Origin: Luzula sylvatica
Taxonomy: Eukaryota; Streptophyta; Magnoliopsida; Poales; Juncaceae
Direction: 5' to 3'
Assembly: GCA_946800325.1 (NCBI GenBank)
Contig: OX326959.1
Location: forward strand, 45,817,566 to 45,881,565
DNA length: 64,000 nt
Part shown: positions 1-10,772 of the stretch, piece after piece
Numbering within the stretch: the stretch's first letter is position 1
How the letters are laid out: every line of letters begins with the position of its first letter
Translations under genes and position numbers: made by a program
The notes under the pieces: model-generated
What the model was told of the DNA's origin: nothing
The model's input: the letters and a program-made list of their open reading frames with translations, nothing else
Databases searched by the model: none

Positions 1-702
1 TTGGTCTTTTTTAGAAAAAATGATAATTGATATTTTTGAAGGTGTTAGACTTCAGTTTTTGATTTTATGCAAAAAATAGTTAAAATAGAAATTTGTATGT
101 GTTAGTCTTCAATCCCGGAGTTTTTTGAGAAAAACATGAAAAATGAAGTATTTTGCTCATTTTATAGAACTATTTTGGTCTTTTTTAGAAAAAATGATAA
201 TTGATATTTTTGAAGGTGTTAGCCTTCATTTTTTGATTTTTTGCAAAAAATTGGAAAAATTGAAATTTGTATGTGTTACTCTTCAATCACGGAATTTTTT
301 GAGAAAATCATGAAAAATGAAGTATTTTGCTTATTTTAGAGAACTATTTTGATCTTTTTTAGAAAAAATGATAATTGATATTTTTGAAGGTGTTAGACTT
401 CAGTTTTTTATTTTATGCAAAAAATAGGAAAAATAGAAATGTGTATGTGTTAGTCTTCAATCCCGGAGTTTTTCGAGAAAAACATGAAAAATGAAGTATT
501 TTGCTCATTTTCGAGAACTATTTTGGTCTTTTTTAGAAAAAATGATAATTTATATTTTTGAAGGTGTTAGACTTCAGTTTTTAATTTTTTGCAAAAATTG
601 GAAAAAATTGAAATTTGTATGTGTTAGTCTTCAATCACGGAATTTTTTGAGAAAAACTTGAAAAATGAAGTATTTTGCTCATTTTAGAGAACTATTTTGT
701 TC

Positions 703-716
703 TTTTTTAGAAAAAA
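703..716. other. T6/A6 dyad of subunit 1
   Basis: TTTTTTAGAAAAAA, a T-run meeting an A-run with an AG centre. It occurs in nearly every full-length monomer right after the TTGGTC phase point. Its TTAGA is the left direct repeat at which the 34-bp deletion of short monomers is anchored. Such tract junctions are typical of curved, AT-rich satellites. No protein-binding role can be shown from sequence. Confidence 0.6.
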
Positions 717-758
717 TGATAATTGATATTTTTGAAGGTGTTAGACTTCAGTTTTTGA

Positions 759-772
759 TTTTTTGCAAAAAA
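759..772. other. Perfect 14-bp palindrome, dyad of subunit 2
   Basis: TTTTTTGCAAAAAA equals its own reverse complement. It is followed by TTGGAAAAATTGAAATTT, so A-tracts repeat about every 8-10 bp, near one helical turn, and intrinsic curvature is expected. In one monomer class the palindrome is broken to TTTTATGCAAAAAA. Confidence 0.65.
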
Positions 773-816
773 TTGGAAAAATTGAAATTTGTATGTATTA
801 GTCTTTAATCCAGGAG

Positions 817-830
817 TTTTTTGAGAAAAA
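817..830. other. T6/A5 dyad of subunit 3
   Basis: TTTTTTGAGAAAAA, the third dyad of the monomer. In another class it is changed to TTTTTCGAGAAAAA, which adds a second CpG to that monomer. It follows the only regular CpG position (CCCGG or CACGG) by a few bases. Confidence 0.55.
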
Positions 831-1219
831 CATGAAAAATGAAGTATTTTGCTCATTTTAGTGAACTATTTTGGACTTTTTTAGAAAAAATGATAATTGA
901 TATTTTTTAAGGTGTTAGACTTCAGTTTTTGATTTTTTGCAAAAAATTGGAAAAATTGAAATTTGTATGTGTTAGTCTTCAATCAAGGAATTTTTTGAGA
1001 AAAACATGAAAAATGAAGTATTTTGCTCATTTTAGAGAACTATTTTGTTCTTTTTTAGGAAAAAATATAATTGATATTTTTTAAGGTGGTAGACTTCAGT
1101 TTTTGATTTTTTGCAAAAAAATGGAAAAATAGAAATTTGTATGTGTTAGTCTTCAATCACGGAATTTTTTGAGAAAAAACATGAAAAATGAAGTATTTTG
1201 CTAATTTTGGAGAACTATT

Positions 1220-1359
1220 TTGGTCTTTTTTAGACTTCAGTTTTTGATTTTTTGCAAAAAAATGGAAAAATAGAAATTTGTATGTGTTAGTCTTCAATCA
1301 CGGAATTTTTTGAGAAAAACATGAAAAATGAAGTATTTTGCAAATTTTGGAGAACTATT
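1220..1359. repeat. Representative 140-bp short monomer (34-bp deletion)
   Basis: After TTGGTCTTTTTTAGA the sequence jumps directly to CTTCAGTTTTTG, skipping 34 bp. The skipped segment is flanked by TTAGA direct repeats (TTTTTTAGA and GTGTTAGA), so slippage or microhomology deletion is the simple explanation. Short units start at 1220, 1360, 1848, 3381, 3521, 4009, 4846, 4986, 6519, 6659, 7147, 8158, 8298, 9831, 9971, 10459, 12166, 13002, 13142, 13804, 15162, 16520, 20141, 21848, 24947, 28041, 29923, 31631, 32294, 33131, 33794, 38285, 48337, 53681, 59191 and 60715. The form occurs on two backgrounds, TTGGTC and TTGATC. Confidence 0.92.
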
Positions 1360-2161
1360 TTGGTCTTTTTTAGACTTCAGTTTTTGATTTTTTGCAAAAA
1401 ATTGGAAAAATTGAAATTTGTATGTGTTAGTCTTCAATCACGGAATTTTTTGAGAAAATCATGAAAAATGAAGTATCTTGCTCATTTTAGAGAACTGTTT
1501 TGGTCTTTTTAAGAAAAAATGATAATTGATATTTTTGAAGGTGTTAGACTTCAGTTTTTGATTTTATGCAAAAAATAGCAAAAATAGAAATTTGTATGTG
1601 TTAGTCTTCAATCACGGAATTTTTTGAGAAAATCATGAAAAATGAAGTATCTTGCTCATTTTAGAGAACTGTTTTGGTCTTTTTTAGAAAAAATGATAAT
1701 TGATATTTTTGAAGGTGTTAGACTTCAGTTTTTGATTTTATGCAAAAAATAGCAAAAATAGAAATTTGAATGTGTTAGTCTTCCATCCCGGAATTTTTTG
1801 AGAAAAACATGAAAAATGAAGTATTTTGCAAATTTTGGAGAACTATTTTGGTCTTTTTTAGACTTCAGTTTTTGATTTTTTGCAAAAAATTGGAAAAATT
1901 GAAATTTGTATGTGTTAGTCTTCAATCACGGAATTTTTTGAGAAAATCATGAAACATGAAGTATCTTGCTCATTTTAGAGAACTGTTTTGGTCTTTTTAA
2001 GAAAAAATGATAATTGATATTTTTGAAGGTGTTAGACTTCAGTTTTTGATTTTATGCAAAAAATAGCAAAAATAGAAATTTGTATGTGTTAGTCTTCAAT
2101 CACGGAATTTTTTGAGAAAATCATGAAAAATGAAGTATCTTGCTCATTTTAGAGAACTGTT

Positions 2162-4322
2162 TTGGTCTTTTTTAGAAAAAATGATAATTGATATTTTTGA
2201 AGGTGTTAGACTTCAGTTTTTGATTTTATGCAAAAAATAGTTAAAATAGAAATTTGTATGTGTTAGTCTTCAATCCCGGAGTTTTTTGAGAAAAACATGA
2301 AAAATGAAGTATTTTGCTCATTTTATAGAACTATTTTGGTCTTTTTTAGAAAAAATGATAATTGATATTTTTGAAGGTGTTAGCCTTCATTTTTTGATTT
2401 TTTGCAAAAAATTGGAAAAATTGAAATTTGTATGTGTTACTCTTCAATCACGGAATTTTTTGAGAAAATCATGAAAAATGAAGTATTTTGCTTATTTTAG
2501 AGAACTATTTTGATCTTTTTTAGAAAAAATGATAATTGATATTTTTGAAGGTGTTAGACTTCAGTTTTTTATTTTATGCAAAAAATAGGAAAAATAGAAA
2601 TGTGTATGTGTTAGTCTTCAATCCCGGAGTTTTTCGAGAAAAACATGAAAAATGAAGTATTTTGCTCATTTTCGAGAACTATTTTGGTCTTTTTTAGAAA
2701 AAATGATAATTTATATTTTTGAAGGTGTTAGACTTCAGTTTTTAATTTTTTGCAAAAATTGGAAAAAATTGAAATTTGTATGTGTTAGTCTTCAATCACG
2801 GAATTTTTTGAGAAAAACTTGAAAAATGAAGTATTTTGCTCATTTTAGAGAACTATTTTGTTCTTTTTTAGAAAAAATGATAATTGATATTTTTGAAGGT
2901 GTTAGACTTCAGTTTTTGATTTTTTGCAAAAAATTGGAAAAATTGAAATTTGTATGTATTAGTCTTTAATCCAGGAGTTTTTTGAGAAAAACATGAAAAA
3001 TGAAGTATTTTGCTCATTTTAGTGAACTATTTTGGACTTTTTTAGAAAAAATGATAATTGATATTTTTTAAGGTGTTAGACTTCAGTTTTTGATTTTTTG
3101 CAAAAAATTGGAAAAATTGAAATTTGTATGTGTTAGTCTTCAATCAAGGAATTTTTTGAGAAAAACATGAAAAATGAAGTATTTTGCTCATTTTAGAGAA
3201 CTATTTTGTTCTTTTTTAGGAAAAAATATAATTGATATTTTTTAAGGTGGTAGACTTCAGTTTTTGATTTTTTGCAAAAAAATGGAAAAATAGAAATTTG
3301 TATGTGTTAGTCTTCAATCACGGAATTTTTTGAGAAAAAACATGAAAAATGAAGTATTTTGCTAATTTTGGAGAACTATTTTGGTCTTTTTTAGACTTCA
3401 GTTTTTGATTTTTTGCAAAAAAATGGAAAAATAGAAATTTGTATGTGTTAGTCTTCAATCACGGAATTTTTTGAGAAAAACATGAAAAATGAAGTATTTT
3501 GCAAATTTTGGAGAACTATTTTGGTCTTTTTTAGACTTCAGTTTTTGATTTTTTGCAAAAAATTGGAAAAATTGAAATTTGTATGTGTTAGTCTTCAATC
3601 ACGGAATTTTTTGAGAAAATCATGAAAAATGAAGTATCTTGCTCATTTTAGAGAACTGTTTTTGTCTTTTTAAGAAAAAATGATAATTGATATTTTTGAA
3701 GGTGTTAGACTTCAGTTTTTGATTTTATGCAAAAAATAGCAAAAATAGAAATTTGTATGTGTTAGTCTTCAATCACGGAATTTTTTGAGAAAATCATGAA
3801 AAATGAAGTATCTTGCTCATTTTAGAGAACTGTTTTGGTCTTTTTTAGAAAAAATGATAATTGATATTTTTGAAGGTGTTAGACTTCAGTTTTTGATTTT
3901 ATGCAAAAAATAGCAAAAATAGAAATTTGAATGTGTTAGTCTTCCATCCCGGAATTTTTTGAGAAAAACATGAAAAATGAAGTATTTTGCAAATTTTGGA
4001 GAACTATTTTGGTCTTTTTTAGACTTCAGTTTTTGATTTTTTGCAAAAAATTGGAAAAATTGAAATTTGTATGTGTTAGTCTTCAATCACGGAATTTTTT
4101 GAGAAAATCATGAAACATGAAGTATCTTGCTCATTTTAGAGAACTGTTTTGGTCTTTTTAAGAAAAAATGATAATTGATATTTTTGAAGGTGTTAGACTT
4201 CAGTTTTTGATTTTATGCAAAAAATAGCAAAAATAGAAATTTGTATGTGTTAGTCTTCAATCACGGAATTTTTTGAGAAAATCTTGAAAAATGAAGTATC
4301 TTGCTCATTTTAGAGAACTGTT
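2162..4322. repeat. 13-monomer higher-order repeat, 2161 bp, copy 2
   Basis: Same 13 units in the same order and of the same length as the preceding copy. By eye only scattered substitutions separate them, for example G1502 to T3663 and A2123 to T4284. That level of identity implies recent tandem duplication or continuing homogenisation. The copy ends where the sequence jumps from unit 13 straight to a unit-5 type monomer. Confidence 0.92.
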
Positions 4323-5299
4323 TTGGTCTTTTTTAGAAAAAATGATAATTGATATTTTTGAAGGTGTTAGACTTCAGTTTTTGATTTTTTGCAAAAAATT
4401 GGAAAAATTGAAATTTGTATGTATTAGTCTTTAATCCAGGAGTTTTTTGAGAAAAACATGAAAAATGAAGTATTTTGCTCATTTTAGTGAACTATTTTGG
4501 ACTTTTTTAGAAAAAATGATAATTGATATTTTTTAAGGTGTTAGACTTCAGTTTTTGATTTTTTGCAAAAAATTGGAAAAATTGAAATTTGTATGTGTTA
4601 GTCTTCAATCAAGGAATTTTTTGAGAAAAACATGAAAAATGAAGTATTTTGCTCATTTTAGAGAACTATTTTGTTCTTTTTTAGGAAAAAATATAATTGA
4701 TATTTTTTAAGGTGTTAGACTTCAGTTTTTGATTTTTTGCAAAAAAATGGAAAAATAGAAATTTGTATGTGTTAGTCTTCAATCACGGAATTTTTTGAGA
4801 AAAAACATGAAAAATGAAGTATTTTGCTAATTTTGGAGAACTATTTTGGTCTTTTTTAGACTTCAGTTTTTGATTTTTTGCAAAAAAATGGAAAAATAGA
4901 AATTTGTATGTGTTAGTCTTCAATCACGGAATTTTTTGAGAAAAACATGAAAAATGAAGTATTTTGCAAATTTTGGAGAACTATTTTGGTCTTTTTTAGA
5001 CTTCAGTTTTTGATTTTTTGCAAAAAATTGGAAAAATTGAAATTTGTATGTGTTAGTCTTCAATCACGGAATTTTTTGAGAAAATCATGAAAAATGAAGT
5101 ATCTTGCTCATTTTAGAGAACTGTTTTGGTCTTTTTAAGAAAAAATGATAATTGATATTTTTGAAGGTGTTAGACTTCAGTTTTTGATTTTATGCAAAAA
5201 ATAGCAAAAATAGAAATTTGTATGTGTTAGTCTTCAATCACGGAATTTTTTGAGAAAATCATGAAAAATGAAGTATCTTGCTCATTTTAGAGAACTGTT
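4323..5299. repeat. Truncated copy of the 2161-bp HOR (units 5-10)
   Basis: Units start at 4323, 4497, 4671, 4846, 4986 and 5126, matching units 5 to 10 of the 13-mer (174+174+175+140+140+174 = 977). Units 1-4 are missing on the left and 11-13 on the right; the next monomer at 5300 is unit 1 again. Both junctions lie inside homologous monomer sequence, with no filler DNA, as expected from unequal crossing-over between out-of-register units. Confidence 0.88.
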
Positions 5300-7460
5300 T
5301 TGGTCTTTTTTAGAAAAAATGATAATTGATATTTTTGAAGGTGTTAGACTTCAGTTTTTGATTTTATGCAAAAAATAGTTAAAATAGAAATTTGTATGTG
5401 TTAGTCTTCAATCCCGGAGTTTTTTGAGAAAAACATGAAAAATGAAGTATTTTGCTCATTTTATAGAACTATTTTGGTCTTTTTTAGAAAAAATGATAAT
5501 TGATATTTTTGAAGGTGTTAGCCTTCATTTTTTGATTTTTTGCAAAAAATTGGAAAAATTGAAATTGGTATGTGTTACTCTTCAATCACGGAATTTTTTG
5601 AGAAAATCATGAAAAATGAAGTATTTTGCTTATTTTAGAGAACTATTTTGATCTTTTTTAGAAAAAATGATAATTGATATTTTTGAAGGTGTTAGACTTC
5701 AGTTTTTTATTTTATGCAAAAAATAGGAAAAATAGAAATGTGTATGTGTTAGTCTTCAATCCCGGAGTTTTTCGAGAAAAACATGAAAAATGAAGTATTT
5801 TGCTCATTTTCGAGAACTATTTTGGTCTTTTTTAGAAAAAATGATAATTTATATTTTTGAAGGTGTTAGACTTCAGTTTTTAATTTTTTGCAAAAATTGG
5901 AAAAAATTGAAATTTGTATGTGTTAGTCTTCAATCACGGAATTTTTTGAGAAAAACTTGAAAAATGAAGTATTTTGCTCATTTTAGAGAACTATTTTGTT
6001 CTTTTTTAGAAAAAATGATAATTGATATTTTTGAAGGTGTTAGACTTCAGTTTTTGATTTTTTGCAAAAAATTGGAAAAATTGAAATTTGTATGTATTAG
6101 TCTTTAATCCAGGAGTTTTTTGAGAAAAACATGAAAAATGAAGTATTTTGCTCATTTTAGTGAACTATTTTGGACTTTTTTAGAAAAAATGATAATTGAT
6201 ATTTTTTAAGGTGTTAGACTTCAGTTTTTGATTTTTTGCAAAAAATTGGAAAAATTGAAATTTGTATGTGTTAGTCTTCAATCAAGGAATTTTTTGAGAA
6301 AAACATGAAAAATGAAGTATTTTGCTCATTTTAGAGAACTATTTTGTTCTTTTTTAGGAAAAAATATAATTGATATTTTTTAAGGTGGTAGACTTCAGTT
6401 TTTGATTTTTTGCAAAAAAATGGAAAAATAGAAATTTGTATGTGTTAGTCTTCAATCACGGAATTTTTTGAGAAAAAACATGAAAAATGAAGTATTTTGC
6501 TAATTTTGGAGAACTATTTTGGTCTTTTTTAGACTTCAGTTTTTGATTTTTTGCAAAAAAATGGAAAAATAGAAATTTGTATGTGTTAGTCTTCAATCAC
6601 GGAATTTTTTGAGAAAAACATGAAAAATGAAGTATTTTGCAAATTTTGGAGAACTATTTTGGTCTTTTTTAGACTTCAGTTTTTGATTTTTTGCAAAAAA
6701 TTGGAAAAATTGAAATTTGTATGTGTTAGTCTTCAATCACGGAATTTTTTGAGAAAATCATGAAAAATGAAGTATCTTGCTCATTTTAGAGAACTGTTTT
6801 GGTCTTTTTAAGAAAAAATGATAATTGATATTTTTGAAGGTGTTAGACTTCAGTTTTTGATTTTATGCAAAAAATAGCAAAAATAGAAATTTGTATGTGT
6901 TAGTCTTCAATCACGGAATTTTTTGAGAAAATCATGAAAAATGAAGTATCTTGCTCATTTTAGAGAACTGTTTTGGTCTTTTTTAGAAAAAATGATAATT
7001 GATATTTTTGAAGGTGTTAGACTTCAGTTTTTGATTTTATGCAAAAAATAGCAAAAATAGAAATTTGAATGTGTTAGTCTTCAATCCCGGAATTTTTTGA
7101 GAAAAACATGAAACATGAAGTATTTTGCAAATTTTGGAGAACTATTTTGGTCTTTTTTAGACTTCAGTTTTTGATTTTTTGCAAAAAATTGGAAAAATTG
7201 AAATTTGTATGTGTTAGTCTTCAATCACGGAATTTTTTGAGAAAATCATGAAACATGAAGTATCTTGCTCATTTTAGAGAACTGTTTTGGTCTTTTTAAG
7301 AAAAAATGATAATTGATATTTTTGAAGGTGTTAGACTTCAGTTTTTGATTTTATGCAAAAAATAGCAAAAATAGAAATTTGTATGTGTTAGTCTTCAATC
7401 ACGGAATTTTTTGAGAAAATCTTGAAAAATGAAGTATCTTGCTCATTTTAGAGAACTGTT
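5300..7460. repeat. 13-monomer higher-order repeat, 2161 bp, complete copy 3
   Basis: Units run from 5300 in the standard order, with short units at 6519, 6659 and 7147, and total 2161 bp. Private changes include T to G at 5567 (GAAATTGGTATG). The ATAGTTAAAATAG marker of unit 1 and the GTTAGCCTTCATTTT marker of unit 2 are present. Confidence 0.92.
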
Positions 7461-8611
7461 TTGGTCTTTTTTAGAAAAAATGATAATTGATATTTTTGAA
7501 GGTGTTAGACTTCAGTTTTTGATTTTATGCAAAAAATAGCAAAAATAGAAATTTGTATGTGTTAGTCTTCAATCCCGGAGTTTTTTGAGAAAAACATGAA
7601 AAATGAAGTATTTTGCTCATTTTAGAGAACTATTTTGGTCTTTTTTAGAAAAAATGATAATTGATATTTTTGAAGGTGTTAGATTTCATTTTTTGATTTT
7701 TTGCAAAAAATTGGAAAAATTGAAATTTGTATGTATTAGTCTTTAATCCAGGAGTTTTTTGAGAAAAACATGAAAAATGAAGTATTTTGCTCATTTTAGT
7801 GAACTATTTTGGACTTTTTTAGAAAAAATGATAATTGATATTTTTTAAGGTGTTAGACTTCAGTTTTTGATTTTTTGCAAAAAATTGGAAAAATTGAAAT
7901 TTGTATGTGTTAGTCTTCAATCAAGGAATTTTTTGAGAAAAACATGAAAAATGAAGTATTTTGCTCATTTTAGAGAACTATTTTGTTCTTTTTTAGGAAA
8001 AAATATAATTGATATTTTTTAAGGTGTTAGACTTCAGTTTTTGATTTTTTGCAAAAAAATGGAAAAATAGAAATTTGTATGTGTTAGTCTTCAATCACGG
8101 AATTTTTTGAGAAAAAACATGAAAAATGAAGTATTTTGCTAATTTTGGAGAACTATTTTGGTCTTTTTTAGACTTCAGTTTTTGATTTTTTGCAAAAAAA
8201 TGGAAAAATAGAAATTTGTATGTGTTAGTCTTCAATCACGGAATTTTTTGAGAAAAACATGAAAAATGAAGTATTTTGCAAATTTTGGAGAACTATTTTG
8301 GTCTTTTTTAGACTTCAGTTTTTGATTTTTTGCAAAAAATTGGAAAAATTGAAATTTGTATGTGTTAGTCTTCCATCACGGAATTTTTTGAGAAAATCAT
8401 GAAAAATGAAGTATCTTGCTCATTTTAGAGAACTGTTTTGGTCTTTTTAAGAAAAAATGATAATTGATATTTTTGAAGGTGTTAGACTTCAGTTTTTGAT
8501 TTTATGCAAAAAATAGCAAAAATAGAAATTTGTATGTGTTAGTCTTCAATCACGGAATTTTTTGAGAAAATCATGAAAAATGAAGTATCTTGCTCATTTT
8601 AGAGAACTGTT
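7461..8611. repeat. Truncated, recombinant copy of the 2161-bp HOR
   Basis: Seven units start at 7461, 7635, 7809, 7983, 8158, 8298 and 8438. The first is a unit-1 variant with ATAGCAAAAATAG instead of ATAGTTAAAATAG. The second is a hybrid: it starts like unit 2 (TTCATTTTTTG) and ends like unit 5 (TATTAGTCTTTAATCCAGG). Units 6 to 10 follow, then unit 1 at 8612. The hybrid monomer marks an exchange point within a 174-bp unit. Confidence 0.87.
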
Positions 8612-10772
8612 TTGGTCTTTTTTAGAAAAAATTATAATTGATATTTTTGAAGGTGTTAGACTTCAGTTTTTGATTTTATGCAAAAAATAGTTAAAATAGA
8701 AATTTGTATGTGTTAGTCTTCAATCCCGGAGTTTTTTGAGAAAAACATGAAAAATGAAGTATTTTGCTCATTTTAGAGAACTATTTTGGTCTTTTTTAGA
8801 AAAAATGATAATTGATATTTTTGAAGGTGTTAGCCTTCATTTTTTGATTTTTTGCAAAAAATTGGAAAAATTGAAATTTGTATGTGTTACTCTTCAATCA
8901 CGGAATTTTTTGAGAAAATCATGAAAAATGAAGTATTTTGCTTATTTTAGAGAACTATTTTGATCTTTTTTAGAAAAAATGATAATTGATATTTTTGAAG
9001 GTGTTAGACTTCAGTTTTTTATTTTATGCAAAAAATAGGAAAAATAGAAATGTGTATGTGTTAGTCTTCAATCCCGGAGTTTTTCGAGAAAAACATGAAA
9101 AATGAAGTATTTTGCTCATTTTCGAGAACTATTTTGGTCTTTTTTAGAAAAAATGATAATTTATATTTTTGAAGGTGTTAGACTTCAGTTTTTAATTTTT
9201 TGCAAAAATTGGAAAAAATTGAAATTTGTATGTGTTAGTCTTCAATCACGGAATTTTTTGAGAAAAACTTGAAAAATGAAGTATTTTGCTCATTTTAGAG
9301 AACTATTTTGTTCTTTTTTAGAAAAAATGATAATTGATATTTTTGAAGGTGTTAGACTTCAGTTTTTGATTTTTTGCAAAAAATTGGAAAAATTGAAATT
9401 TGTATGTATTAGTCTTTAATCCAGGAGTTTTTTGAGAAAAACATGAAAAATGAAGTATTTTGCTCATTTTAGTGAACTATTTTGGACTTTTTTAGAAAAA
9501 ATGATAATTGATATTTTTTAAGGTGTTAGACTTCAGTTTTTGATTTTTTGCAAAAAATTGGAAAAATTGAAATTTGTATGTGTTAGTCTTCAATCAAGGA
9601 ATTTTTTGAGAAAAACATGAAAAATGAAGTATTTTGCTCATTTTAGAGAACTATTTTGTTCTTTTTTAGGAAAAAATATAATTGATATTTTTTAAGGTGG
9701 TAGACTTCAGTTTTTGATTTTTTGCAAAAAAATGGAAAAATAGAAATTTGTATGTGTTAGTCTTCAATCACGGAATTTTTTGAGAAAAAACATGAAAAAT
9801 GAAGTATTTTGCTAATTTTGGAGAACTATTTTGGTCTTTTTTAGACTTCAGTTTTTGATTTTTTGCAAAAAAATGGAAAAATAGAAATTTGTATGTGTTA
9901 GTCTTCAATCACGGAATTTTTTGAGAAAAACATGAAAAATGAAGTATTTTGCAAATTTTGGAGAACTATTTTGGTCTTTTTTAGACTTCAGTTTTTGATT
10001 TTTTGCAAAAAATTGGAAAAATTGAAATTTGTATGTGTTAGTCTTCAATCACGGAATTTTTTGAGAAAATCATGAAAAAGGAAGTATCTTGCTCATTTTA
10101 GAGAACTGTTTTGGTCTTTTTAAGAAAAAATGATAATTGATATTTTTGAAGGTGTTAGACTTCAGTTTTTGATTTTATGCAAAAAATAGCAAAAATAGAA
10201 ATTTGTATGTGTTAGTCTTCAATCACGGAATTTTTTGAGAAAATCATGAAAAATGAAGTATCTTGCTCATTTTAGAGAACTGTTTTGGTCTTTTTTAGAA
10301 AAAATGATAATTGATATTTTTGAAGGTGTTAGACTTCAGTTTTTGATTTTATGCAAAAAATAGCAAAAATAGAAATTTGTATGTGTTAGTCTTCAATCCC
10401 GGAATTTTTTGAGAAAAACATGAAAAATGAAGTATTTTGCAAATTTTGGAGAACTATTTTGGTCTTTTTTAGACTTCAGTTTTTGATTTTTTGCAAAAAA
10501 TTGGAAAAATTGAAATTTGTATGTGTTAGTCTTCAATCACGGAATTTTTTGAGAAAATCATGAAACATGAAGTATCTTGCTCATTTTAGAGAACTGTTTT
10601 GGTCTTTTTAAGAAAAAATGATAATTGATATTTTTGAAGGTGTTAGACTTCAGTTTTTGATTTTATGCAAAAAATAGCAAAAATAGAAATTTGTATGTGT
10701 TAGTCTTCAATCACGGAATTTTTTGAGAAAATCTTGAAAAATGAAGTATCTTGCTCATTTTAGAGAACTGTT
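8612..10772. repeat. 13-monomer higher-order repeat, 2161 bp, complete copy 4
   Basis: Standard order from unit 1 (8612) to unit 13 (10599), with short units at 9831, 9971 and 10459. This is the last recognisable complete copy; the monomer at 10773 is again the unit-1 variant seen after copy 3 at 7461. Private changes include ATTATAATTG at 8630-8640 and GAAAAAGGAAG near 10072-10082. Confidence 0.91.

Larger units (their letters stand above)
697..870. repeat. Reference full-length 174-bp monomer
   Basis: This unit shows the internal anatomy clearly. Three TTAG heads lie at 684-687 (just before the phase point), 741-744 and 798-801. T6/A6 dyads lie at 703-716 (TTTTTTAGAAAAAA), 759-772 (TTTTTTGCAAAAAA) and 817-830 (TTTTTTGAGAAAAA). 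Head-to-dyad distance is 19, 18 and 19 bp, and dyad centres are 56, 58 and 60 bp apart when the next unit is included. Tails after each dyad share a TGA..AA.TGA..TTT pattern. The unit therefore looks like a diverged trimer of ~58-bp subunits. It also belongs to the minority class with TATTAGTCTTTAATCCAGG in place of the commoner TGTTAGTCTTCAATC. Confidence 0.85.
1..2161. repeat. 13-monomer higher-order repeat, 2161 bp, copy 1
   Basis: Monomer starts are 1, 175, 349, 523, 697, 871, 1045, 1220, 1360, 1500, 1674, 1848 and 1988. Lengths are nine of 174, one of 175 and three of 140 (1220, 1360, 1848), summing to 2161. The next copy begins at 2162 with the same diagnostic ATAGTTAAAATAG. Other position markers: TTGATC at 349, TTTTTCGAG in the third unit, TTGTTC at 697 and 1045, TTGGAC at 871, and GTATCTTGC in units 9, 10 and 12. 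The window opens exactly on a unit boundary, so whether the array extends to the left is not seen but likely. Confidence 0.93.

Noticed and set aside
447..480. CENP-B box on the reverse strand of CCCGGAGTTTTTCGAG units
   Set aside because: The reverse complement has CTCG and CCGGG in roughly the right order, but the first T of TTCG is missing and the spacing to CGGG is one base too long. The CENP-B consensus NTTCGNNNNANNCGGGN is not met.
548..558. ATTTATATTTT, a perfect match to the yeast ARS core WTTTAYRTTTW, also in the equivalent unit of other HOR copies
   Set aside because: An 11-bp degenerate AT-only motif is expected by chance in 75% AT DNA. Nothing supports a budding-yeast origin, and yeasts do not carry arrays of this kind.
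759..772. TTTTTTGCAAAAAA as a transcription terminator hairpin
   Set aside because: It is a perfect palindrome but has no loop or GC stem, occurs in most monomers, and there is no gene to terminate.
1725..1925. 66-codon reverse-strand open frames at 1725-1925, 3886-4086 and 24824-25024
   Set aside because: Each spans the junction into a 140-bp short monomer. The first two are the same HOR position 2161 bp apart. They are products of repeat structure, not genes.
1..10772. rDNA or tRNA gene cluster as the source of the regular period
   Set aside because: GC is about 25%, the unit is 174 bp, and no cloverleaf, A/B box or rRNA-like block is present.
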